This document shows, piece after piece, positions 13,682 to 20,396 of a stretch of DNA of 42,502 nucleotides. Numbering within the stretch: position 1 is the stretch's first letter; the number at the start of each line of letters is the position of its first letter. The translations under genes were made by a program, and so were the position numbers. The stretch is from Pseudomonadota bacterium (GTDB lineage Bacteria; Pseudomonadota; Gammaproteobacteria; Xanthomonadales; Xanthomonadaceae), in the NCBI GenBank assembly GCA_023461075.1, contig JAEWNY010000090.1, positions 1 to 42,502 on the forward strand, read 5' to 3'. The notes beneath the pieces are model-generated. The model was not told where the DNA came from and did no database searches. It was given only the letters and a program-made list of their open reading frames with translations.

Positions 13682-13872
13682 GGAACCGCCTGCGTGAACT
13701 GCGCGAGATGATGGGCTGGTCGCAGGCGGTGCTGGCCGAACGGCTGGAAGTCTCGCGGCAAACCGTCAATGCGCTGGAAACCGGCAAGTACGACCCTTCC
13801 CTTCCCTTGGCTTTTCGCATCGCGCGATTGTTCGAAGCGTCGATCGAATCCATCTTCATCGAGGAGGAATGA
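13678..13872 (+). CDS. Small XRE-family HTH transcriptional regulator
   Basis: 64 residues, nearly all a single helix-turn-helix: RNRLRELREMMGWSQAVLAERLEVSRQTVNALETGKYDPSLPLAFRIARLFEASIESIF. The SQ..LAE.L.VSR.TVN.LE.G pattern is the lambda-Cro/XRE fold, in the minimal form typical of regulators that control an adjacent membrane protein. It starts at GTG 13678, overlapping the upstream stop (GTGA). It probably represses its own operon through the TGTCAAG palindrome at 12885-12902; that link is inferred. Confidence 0.85.
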   Translation: MRNRLRELREMMGWSQAVLAERLEVSRQTVNALETGKYDPSLPLAFRIARLFEASIESIFIEEE

Positions 13873-13944
13873 CCTCATGCACATGCCCCACCCCTTGGCG
13901 AGCGTCAGGCTGGCCACGCACCGCAAGACGATCAGGAGACCCCG

Positions 13945-15432
13945 ATGAAACCCCTGTTGCTCGCCCTGCCGCTCGCCGCCGCCGTGCTGGCCGGCTGTGG
14001 CAAGGTCCCCGAAGCGCCCGCCGACAAGCGGATGAAACTCGGCCAGCTGGTCTTCGAACCCTGCTCGCTGGATGCACCGATGGCCGGTCAGGCCGCGCTC
14101 CAAGCCCAGTGCACCACGTTCGAAGTGCCGGAAGACCGCGCGCAACCGAACGGCCGCAAGGTCGCGCTCAATATCGCCTGGATCCCGGCCGGCAATACCG
14201 CCGATCCCGCCCCGGACCCGGTGTTCTTCCTCGCCGGCGGACCCGGCCAGGCGGCGGTCGAGACCTTCCCGGGACTGGCCCCTGTGTTCAAGGACGTGAT
14301 GAAGGACCGCGGCATCGTGCTGATCGACCAGCGCGGCACCGGCAAGTCCAACCCGCTCAACTGCAAGCAGCCGGAAGAAGAACCGGCCAGTGACGATGTC
14401 GCCGCGCAGCGTGCGTTGACCGAGGCTTGCATCCGCGAGCTTTCGAACCGCGCCGACCTGCGCCGCTACACCAGCACCGACGCGGTGGCCGACCTCGACG
14501 CGGTGCGCCGGGCGATCGGCGCCGACAAGCTCAACCTGATGGGCGTCAGCTACGGCACCCGCATGGCCCAGCAGTACGCGTTGCGCCATCCGCAGCACGT
14601 GCGCACGCTCACCCTTGATTCCCCGGTCCCCAATACGCTCGGACTCGGCAACATCTTCGCCCGCAACCTCGACAACGCGCTGGCCGCACAGTTCGCGCTG
14701 TGCAATGAGGACAAGGCCTGCTCCGGCAAGCTGGGCGATCCGCGTGCAGAGCTGCAATCGCTGCTGTCGCGGTTGCGCGCCAACCCCGTGCAGGTCACCT
14801 ACAACGATGCCAGCACCGGCGAAGAAAAGACCGGCACGCTCGATGGCGACACCGTGGCCGGCCTGGTTCGCATGTACGCCTACATGCCGGCCGCTGCCGC
14901 GTTGCTCCCGCAACTCATCCACGAGGCCAACCAGGGTCGCCATGCCGGCCTGATGGCGCTTGCGCAAATGCTGAAGGGCGAAATGAAGGATGCGATGGCG
15001 ATGGGCATGCAGATGTCGGTGGTCTGCACCGAGGACGCCGGCAGTTTCACCACTCGCGCCGAGGATGCAGACACCGTGCTGGGCAACCGCACCACCGAAG
15101 CGATGGCCGAAGTCTGCGCACTCTGGCCGAAGGGCGAAAAACCGGCCGACTTCAATACCGCGCTCAAAGGTGACCTGCCAACGCTGATCCTGACCGGCGA
15201 GTTCGATCCGGTCACGCCGCCGAAGTACGGCGAGGAAATCGCCAAGACCCTGCCCAACGCGCGCTGGCTCAACCTCAAGGGCCAGGGCCACAGCGTGATC
15301 GGCGCCGGCTGCATGCCCAAGCTGTTCGCCCAGTTCATCGAGAAGGCCGACGCCAAGGCACTCGATCCCAAGTGCCTGGACCAGCTCGGCTCCGTGCCGC
15401 CCTTCACCAGCTTCAATGGCTGGGAACCGTGA
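13945..15432 (+). CDS. Secreted S33-type alpha/beta-hydrolase lipoprotein (tripeptidyl-aminopeptidase-like)
   Basis: 495 residues. A signal peptide with lipobox (AAAVLAGC) predicts a lipid-anchored envelope protein. The fold is alpha/beta hydrolase: oxyanion segment FFLAGGPGQAA, DQRGTGKSNPL, nucleophile S202 in GVSYGTR, acid D421 in GEFDPVTP and base H449 in GQGHSVIG, with a C-terminal TAP-like domain. Relatives are proline iminopeptidase-like exopeptidases; substrate unknown. The catalytic triad is complete. A good ribosome site (AGGAG) precedes the ATG. The natA gene follows after 28 bases, so the three genes to natB may form one operon. Confidence 0.88.
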   Translation: MKPLLLALPLAAAVLAGCGKVPEAPADKRMKLGQLVFEPCSLDAPMAGQAALQAQCTTFEVPEDRAQPNGRKVALNIAWIPAGNTADPAPDPVFFLAGGPGQAAVETFPGLAPVFKDVMKDRGIVLIDQRGTGKSNPLNCKQPEEEPASDDVAAQRALTEACIRELSNRADLRRYTSTDAVADLDAVRRAIGADKLNLMGVSYGTRMAQQYALRHPQHVRTLTLDSPVPNTLGLGNIFARNLDNALAAQFALCNEDKACSGKLGDPRAELQSLLSRLRANPVQVTYNDASTGEEKTGTLDGDTVAGLVRMYAYMPAAAALLPQLIHEANQGRHAGLMALAQMLKGEMKDAMAMGMQMSVVCTEDAGSFTTRAEDADTVLGNRTTEAMAEVCALWPKGEKPADFNTALKGDLPTLILTGEFDPVTPPKYGEEIAKTLPNARWLNLKGQGHSVIGAGCMPKLFAQFIEKADAKALDPKCLDQLGSVPPFTSFNGWEP

Positions 15433-15460
15433 CCGTCCGCATCGACAAGGAACCCAACCC

Positions 15461-16216
15461 ATGATCGTCGCAGAACACCTGCGCAAGACCTTTCCCGGCA
15501 AGGGCAAGAAAGCCGCGCCCGTCATCGCGGTGGACGATGTCAGCTTCACCGCCCACGACGGCCAGATCACCGGCCTGCTCGGCCCCAACGGCGCAGGCAA
15601 GACCACCACCATGCGCATGCTCTACACGCTGATGAAGCCCGAGACCGGCCGCGTGCTGGTGGATGGCGTCGATGTCGCTGCCGATGCCAACGCGGTGCGC
15701 CGTTCGCTGGGCGTGCTGCCGGACGCGCGTGGCGTCTACAAGCGGCTGAGCGCGCGCGAGAACATCACCTACTTCGGCGAGCTGCACGGCCTGTCCCCGG
15801 CCACGATCGCCGAGCGCACCGCGCGATTGGCCAAGGCGCTGCAGATGGAGGATTTCCTCGATCGCCAGACCGAAGGCTTCAGCCAAGGCCAGCGGACCAA
15901 GACCGCGATCGCGCGCGCGCTGGTGCATGACCCGAAGAACGTGATCCTTGACGAGCCGACCAACGGGCTGGATGTCATGACCACCCGCGGATTGCGCGAA
16001 TTCCTGCGCCAGCTGCGCGCCGAAGGCCGCTGCGTGATCTTCTCCAGCCACATCATGCAGGAGGTCGCCGCGCTCTGCGATCGCATCGTCATCATTGCCG
16101 ATGGCCGGGTCATGGCCGAAGGCACCCCGGAAGAGCTGCGCGCCAAGGCCGGCATCGACAACCTGGAGGACGCCTTCGTGCGCCTCATCGGCAGCGAGGA
16201 GGGCCTGCACGCATGA
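15461..16216 (+). CDS. natA: NatA-type ABC exporter ATP-binding protein
   Basis: 251 residues from ATG 15461. It has Walker A GLLGPNGAGKTTTMRML, Q-loop LGVLPDARGVYKRLSARENI, signature FSQGQRTKTAIARAL, Walker B VILDEPTNGLDVMT and switch histidine SSHIMQEV. The LPDARGVYKRL and FSQGQRTK segments are characteristic of the NatA ATPase of Na+ extrusion systems. It overlaps natB by 4 bases. Partner of the permease below, probably exporting Na+ or another small solute; the substrate is inferred from family. Confidence 0.9.
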   Translation: MIVAEHLRKTFPGKGKKAAPVIAVDDVSFTAHDGQITGLLGPNGAGKTTTMRMLYTLMKPETGRVLVDGVDVAADANAVRRSLGVLPDARGVYKRLSARENITYFGELHGLSPATIAERTARLAKALQMEDFLDRQTEGFSQGQRTKTAIARALVHDPKNVILDEPTNGLDVMTTRGLREFLRQLRAEGRCVIFSSHIMQEVAALCDRIVIIADGRVMAEGTPEELRAKAGIDNLEDAFVRLIGSEEGLHA

Positions 16217-17403
16217 ACATCGACATCCGCACCATGCTCACGGTGATGCGCAAGGAACTGCGCGACTTCTACCGCGATCGCAAGACCTTCCTGATGACGA
16301 TGCTGCTGGCACCACTGATGTACCCGGTGCTGATGCTCGGCATCGGCAAGTTGGCCGAGTCGCGCGCGAACACCCAGCTGGAGAAAGCATTGGTGATTCC
16401 GGTGTCCGGGGGCGAGCACGCGCCGACCCTGGTTGCCCACCTGGCCAGCCAGGGCATCACCCTCCGCAAGGCCAGTGCGTCGGAGGTCGAAGCCGGCGTG
16501 CGCAACCAGGACGACGAGGTCGGCCTGATCATCGATCCGGCCTTCGGCAAGGACTGGCGCGCGGGCAAGCCGGCCAAGGTCGAGGTGGTCACCGATTCCA
16601 CCCGGCGCAATTCGGACGTGCCGGCCGGCCGCGTGCAGAAAGCGGTGCAGGGTTACTCGCAAAGCGTCGGTGCGTTGCGTTTGCTGGCTCGCGGGGTGAA
16701 CCCGGCGGTGGGCGCAGCGGTGGCGGTCGGCACCCGCGACATGGCGACGCCGGAGGCCAAGCGCGGCGTCATCCTCACCGCCATGCTGCCGATGATCCTC
16801 TCGATCTTCGCCTTCATCGGCGGCGCACACCTGGCCATGGACACCACGGCGGGCGAGCGCGAGCGGCAATCGCTTGAGCCCTTGCTTGCCACACCCGCAT
16901 CACGCGGTGCGATCGTCAGCGGCAAGATGCTGGCCGCCGCGATCATCGGCGTCACGGTGATGGTACTGATCCTGCTCAGTTTCAAACTGAGTGCGGCGCT
17001 GGTGCCGGGCATGGGCCGGATGCTGGATGTCAGCGTTCGCGCGATCGGCAGCCTGCTGCTGGCATTGTTGCCGCTCGCCTTGATCGGTACCGCGCTGTTG
17101 ACCCTGCTGGCCGCCGGCGCCAAGAGCATGAAGGAGGCGCAGGTGCACATGACCTGGCTGATGTTCATGCCGATGTTGCCGGCCTTCGCGTTCATGGCCT
17201 ATCCGATCAAGGACACCGAGCTCTGGCAGTACGCGGTGCCGTTCCTCTCGCAGAACCAGCTGATCCAGAAGATCACCCGCGGCGAATCCCCTTCGCCCGA
17301 GCAATGGGGCGTCTATCTGACTTGCTCGCTGGCACTGGCGGGCTTGCTGTGGCTGGCCGCGGTCTGGCGCTACCGGCAGGAGAAGCTGGCGATCTCATCC
17401 TGA
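16213..17403 (+). CDS. natB: NatB-type ABC exporter permease
   Basis: 396 residues. One N-terminal helix (about 24-42: FLMTMLLAPLMYPVLMLGIG) is followed by a large extracytoplasmic domain of about 130 residues, then five helices from AMLPMILSIFAFIGGAHLA onward. The block TTAGERERQSLEPLLATPASRGAIVSGKMLAA is the coupling-helix region of NatB-type ABC-2 permeases. ATG overlaps the natA stop (ATGA). The operon ends at a strong bidirectional terminator. Confidence 0.9.
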   Translation: MNIDIRTMLTVMRKELRDFYRDRKTFLMTMLLAPLMYPVLMLGIGKLAESRANTQLEKALVIPVSGGEHAPTLVAHLASQGITLRKASASEVEAGVRNQDDEVGLIIDPAFGKDWRAGKPAKVEVVTDSTRRNSDVPAGRVQKAVQGYSQSVGALRLLARGVNPAVGAAVAVGTRDMATPEAKRGVILTAMLPMILSIFAFIGGAHLAMDTTAGERERQSLEPLLATPASRGAIVSGKMLAAAIIGVTVMVLILLSFKLSAALVPGMGRMLDVSVRAIGSLLLALLPLALIGTALLTLLAAGAKSMKEAQVHMTWLMFMPMLPAFAFMAYPIKDTELWQYAVPFLSQNQLIQKITRGESPSPEQWGVYLTCSLALAGLLWLAAVWRYRQEKLAISS

Positions 17404-17422
17404 AGATGCTCGCTCAGGCAAT

Positions 17423-17454
17423 GGAAAAAGCCCGGCTTTCGCCGGGCTTTTTCC
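17423..17454. terminator. Bidirectional intrinsic terminator
   Basis: A 14-bp perfect stem (GGAAAAAGCCCGGC with GCCGGGCTTTTTCC) around TTTC. The A and T runs inside the stem flanks serve both strands, ending natB (plus) and the convergent TonB-domain lipoprotein gene (minus). Confidence 0.9.
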
Positions 17455-17471
17455 TGCTGCGAAGACCGCGA

Positions 17472-18533
17472 TCAGTCGCCGGGGGAGAAGCTGACCGTGC
17501 GGCGGGTGGTAACCGGGCTTGCGACCGGCTGGAAGCGCCAGCGCTTCACCGCCGCCAACGTCTCGTTGTTGAACACCCGCGGCGGGTTGGCATTGACCAC
17601 GCGGGCCGAGGTCACCGCGCCGTTCGGGCCGACGGTGAACTCGACCTGCACCGAGCCGGACTGGCCACTGCGCAGTGCCTCTGACGGATAGCGCGGCTGC
17701 GGCGTGCTGATCGCCACCAGATCGCCGCTGCTGGCGCGTGCCGCAGGTGCCGGCGACGCAGCGGCGGGTGCGGGCGCGGCCGTGCGCTGCGCGGCGGCGC
17801 GTTGCTCGGCCTGTCGGCGTTCCTCTGCCTCGCGGGCGGCGGCCTGCTGCTGCGCCTGCGCCTGTGCGGCCTGTTGCTCTCGCTGGGTCTCGGCCGCACG
17901 CAGTTCCGCCAAGCGGCGTTCTTCCGCCTGTTTCGCGGTGAGCTGTTGCGCGGCCTGCTGCTGCATCTTCTGCTGCTCGGCAAGCCGCTGCTTCTCCAGC
18001 TCGGCCTGCCTGGCGGCGTCCTGCTCGCTGGTCGCGACATCCTGCTGGCGCTGGGCCAGCGTCGCCTGCGCATCGGCGATGCCCTGCTTCAGCCGCGGCA
18101 GCGCCGGGGCCTTGGCATCGGTCTTCTCCAGCAGCGCATAGAGTCGCTGCGCCTCGGCGAAGTCGTCGCGGGTGATCGCCTGTTCGGTGGCGATCAACGT
18201 ATAGGGCTGCAGATCGGTCAACGCACCGGTTACCGCGGCATCGCCCGGCGACTTGTCGCGCAGGGCCAGGTAGTACTCCATGGCGTTGTTGCCTGCCGGC
18301 GCATACAGCCGCTGCTCGGACACCGCCTGGGTGGCCGCCTCGCGCAGCTGGTCGGGCGACATCGCCGCCACGGCGGCAGAGACCGCCTGTGCGGGCGCCG
18401 CGGGCGCGGACGATTGCGCGGACGGCGCGGCGGCCTGGTCTTCCTGCTTGCCCTTGCAGGCCACCAGCCCGCAGGCCAGCGCACCGGCCAGCGCAAGGCG
18501 CAGGGCGGCGTTGGTTTCGTGGTGACGCAACAT
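17472..18533 (-). CDS. TonB C-terminal-domain lipoprotein with long coiled coil
   Basis: 353 residues from ATG 18531-18533. The N-terminus is a lipoprotein signal (ALACGLVACKGK, Cys about residue 25) in place of the usual TonB transmembrane anchor. Residues 30-160 form a helical region. Residues 165-265 are a Gln/Ala/Glu/Arg-rich coiled coil with repeated AEERR and AEQRA units. The last 80 residues are a TonB_C domain: STPQPRYPSEALRSGQSGSVQVEFTVGPNGAVTSARVV, then TLAAVKRWRFQPV. TonB domains contact outer-membrane receptors; a lipidated version could be a periplasmic adaptor or outer-membrane partner. The mRNA has a G5 run before the ATG. Confidence 0.85.
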   Translation of the reverse strand: MLRHHETNAALRLALAGALACGLVACKGKQEDQAAAPSAQSSAPAAPAQAVSAAVAAMSPDQLREAATQAVSEQRLYAPAGNNAMEYYLALRDKSPGDAAVTGALTDLQPYTLIATEQAITRDDFAEAQRLYALLEKTDAKAPALPRLKQGIADAQATLAQRQQDVATSEQDAARQAELEKQRLAEQQKMQQQAAQQLTAKQAEERRLAELRAAETQREQQAAQAQAQQQAAAREAEERRQAEQRAAAQRTAAPAPAAASPAPAARASSGDLVAISTPQPRYPSEALRSGQSGSVQVEFTVGPNGAVTSARVVNANPPRVFNNETLAAVKRWRFQPVASPVTTRRTVSFSPGD

Positions 18534-18585
18534 CTTGTTTCCCCCGGTTCCCGGCCATTGCAGCCGTTGCAGCTGCATACATCGC

Positions 18586-18615
18586 GCCACCGACCGGGTT
18601 TTGTCAACCGGTGGC
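18586..18615 (-). promoter_or_regulatory. Candidate promoter with inverted repeat before the TonB-domain lipoprotein
   Basis: A perfect -35 TTGACA (minus strand, 18602-18607) lies inside a 7-bp inverted repeat (GCCACCG 18586-18592, CGGTGGC 18609-18615). No good -10 is found at 17 bases, so this could be an activator or repressor site. Confidence 0.3.
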
Positions 18616-18649
18616 GTGCAAATGGTGGCTTTTTTGTGTGGTCCGTTCG

Positions 18650-19417
18650 CTATCCCGCCTGCCGGCGCCGGGGCGAAGATTCGGTTTCATGGACCGGCCC
18701 GTGCGCGAGTCGGGTCAAGGCGGCGGCATCGAGCACCTCCACCTGGCGGCCATGGACATCGATCAGACCATCCTCCTGCAGGCGGGTGAAGCCGCGGCTG
18801 ACGGTCTCCAGGGCGAGGCCGAGGTAATTGGCGATGTCTATACGGCTCATCGGCAGGCGGATCCGCAGCGGATCGCGGCCGATGCCGCGCAGGCGCTCGG
18901 ACAGGCCATGCAGGAACAGCGCGATGCGCTCGTTGGCCTGGCGCCGCACCAGGATTTCGCGATGGTCCTGGTCGCGGCCCAGGCTCATCCCGATCACCCG
19001 CATCAACTGCTGCTGCAGGCCGGGGATCTGCGCGGCGATCGCCGACAGCTGGCCGAAGGGGATCTCGCACAGGCTGGTATCGGTGAGCGCCACGGCATCG
19101 CAACGATGCCGGCCGCTGGCCAGGGCATCGAGCCCGATCAATTCGCCCGGCAGATGGAACCCCACCAGCTGCTCATCGCCCTGCTCGCTGTAGGTGAGGG
19201 TCTTGACCGCGCCGTCGCGGGTGACGAACACCGAGCCCATGTCCTCGCCCATGCGGAACAGGTGCGCGCCGGACTTGAGCGGCCGCCGGGTGCGGATGAT
19301 CTCGTCCAGCCGGCGCAGGTCGTCGTGGCTCATGCCGCCGGCCAGGCACAACTGCTGCAGCGAGCACTGCGCGCAGCTGCGGCGCAGGCCCGGTAGATCG
19401 ATCGCCGCTTCGCTCAT
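18650..19417 (-). CDS. fnr: Fnr oxygen-sensing transcription factor
   Basis: 255 residues. CRP/FNR family with all four [4Fe-4S] ligands of E. coli FNR: C15, C18 and C24 (CAQCSLQQLC) and C117 (SLCEIPF). The cyclic-nucleotide-fold part (KSGAHLFRMGEDMGSVFVTRDGAVK, GDEQLVGFHLPGELIGLDAL) is followed by a dimer helix. The HTH recognition helix has E204, S207 and R208 (ETVSR), predicting the TTGAT-N4-ATCAA site. It therefore switches on genes at low oxygen. It lies downstream of the cbb3 operon, which carries such a site in its promoter. Start ATG 19417; a GTG at 19423 is possible. Confidence 0.95.
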   Translation of the reverse strand: MSEAAIDLPGLRRSCAQCSLQQLCLAGGMSHDDLRRLDEIIRTRRPLKSGAHLFRMGEDMGSVFVTRDGAVKTLTYSEQGDEQLVGFHLPGELIGLDALASGRHRCDAVALTDTSLCEIPFGQLSAIAAQIPGLQQQLMRVIGMSLGRDQDHREILVRRQANERIALFLHGLSERLRGIGRDPLRIRLPMSRIDIANYLGLALETVSRGFTRLQEDGLIDVHGRQVEVLDAAALTRLAHGPVHETESSPRRRQAG

Positions 19418-19423
19418 ACGCAC

Positions 19424-19429
19424 ATTATG
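19424..19429 (-). promoter_or_regulatory. -10 element placed for a leaderless fnr transcript
   Basis: On the minus strand CATAAT ends exactly 6 bases before ATG 19417, so transcription 7 bases after it begins on the start codon. No Shine-Dalgarno sequence is present and no FNR box was seen nearby. Confidence 0.4.
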
Positions 19430-19474
19430 CGCCGGCGCAGGATCTCATGTTGCATCGCAGTAACGCGGCAGCGA

Positions 19475-20200
19475 TCACGCCGGCAGGCTGCGGCAGCCCA
19501 GCGCCGTGAGCAGCCCGTGCATACCGGGGACCTGCATCAGCCAGGGCGCCGCCAAGGTCAGCAGGCCGGCAAGCAAGATCATCGCGCCCAGCACCAGACG
19601 CAGGCCGCGACGCTGCAACCACGCCGCTGCGCGTGCGCCCGACCAGGTGAGCGGCACCATCAACGGCAGCGTGCCCAGGCCGAACGCCAGCATCGTCATG
19701 CCGCCGTGCAGGGCCGACGCCTGCAACCACGCCGCTGCCAACACCGTGGTGCTGAGGCCGCAGGGCAGCCAGCCCCACAGCATGCCCAGCGCAAAGCGGC
19801 GCGGCGCGGTATCGGCGGGCATCACGTGGCGCTGCAGCGGCTGCAATCGTCGCCACAACGCCTGTCCCGGTCGCGCCAGGAAACCGAACTTTCCGGCCGG
19901 CAGCAGCAACCGCAGCGCCACCAGCACCAGCACCGCGCCGACCAGCATGCGCGAGCCGGTCGCCAGCCATTCCAGGCGCGCGACGCGCAGGATGCCTCCG
20001 CCGATGCCGCCGGCGATGACCCCGGCCAACACATAGCCACCGACGCGGCCTAGATTGACCAGCCCTGCATCCCATAGCCGGTTGCCGCGCGAACTGGCCC
20101 CGAATCCGGTGGCGATGCCGCCGCACATCGCCGCGCAGTGCACGCCGCCCAGCAGGCCGGTCAGCCAGGCCGATGCGAGCACCAGCCAGTCAATCGGCAT
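19475..20200 (-). CDS. SafE/DsbD-like multi-pass membrane protein in the cbb3 operon
   Basis: 241 residues with six or more helices. The N-terminus WLTGLLGGVHCAAMCGGIATGF is the hallmark of the sulfite-exporter TauE/SafE-like family found after ccoS in many proteobacteria. A second CG motif occurs in LGMLWGWLPCGLSTTVLAAAWLQAS; the paired cysteines and the WGWLPCG motif resemble DsbD-type electron carriers. A role in copper or redox handling for oxidase assembly is inferred from context. It overlaps the end of ccoS by 11 bases. Confidence 0.8.
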   Translation of the reverse strand: MPIDWLVLASAWLTGLLGGVHCAAMCGGIATGFGASSRGNRLWDAGLVNLGRVGGYVLAGVIAGGIGGGILRVARLEWLATGSRMLVGAVLVLVALRLLLPAGKFGFLARPGQALWRRLQPLQRHVMPADTAPRRFALGMLWGWLPCGLSTTVLAAAWLQASALHGGMTMLAFGLGTLPLMVPLTWSGARAAAWLQRRGLRLVLGAMILLAGLLTLAAPWLMQVPGMHGLLTALGCRSLPA

Positions 20201-20396
20201 CGCGTGGTTGGTTGTTGTCTGTCACGCGCGATGCAGTCTGGCGCGGCGGCAGCTCGTTCGGGTCCTCGCGCAGGATGTCGAGCGCCGGGGTTTCAAGGTC
20301 GTCGAACTGCCCGCGTCGCACCGCCCAGACGAACGCAGCCACCGCCAGGCCCAGCAGGATCAGGCTGATCGGGATGAGCGCAAGCAGGATGTTCAT
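20190..20396 (-). CDS. ccoS: cbb3 oxidase maturation protein CcoS
   Basis: 68 residues: MNILLALIPISLILLGLAVAAFVWAVRRGQFDDLETPALDIL. A single N-terminal helix followed by the invariant W-x-GQFDDLETP-like motif identifies CcoS, needed to assemble active cbb3 oxidase. The ATG (20394-20396) overlaps the ccoI stop by 4 bases. Confidence 0.93.
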   Translation of the reverse strand: MNILLALIPISLILLGLAVAAFVWAVRRGQFDDLETPALDILREDPNELPPRQTASRVTDNNQPRDAD

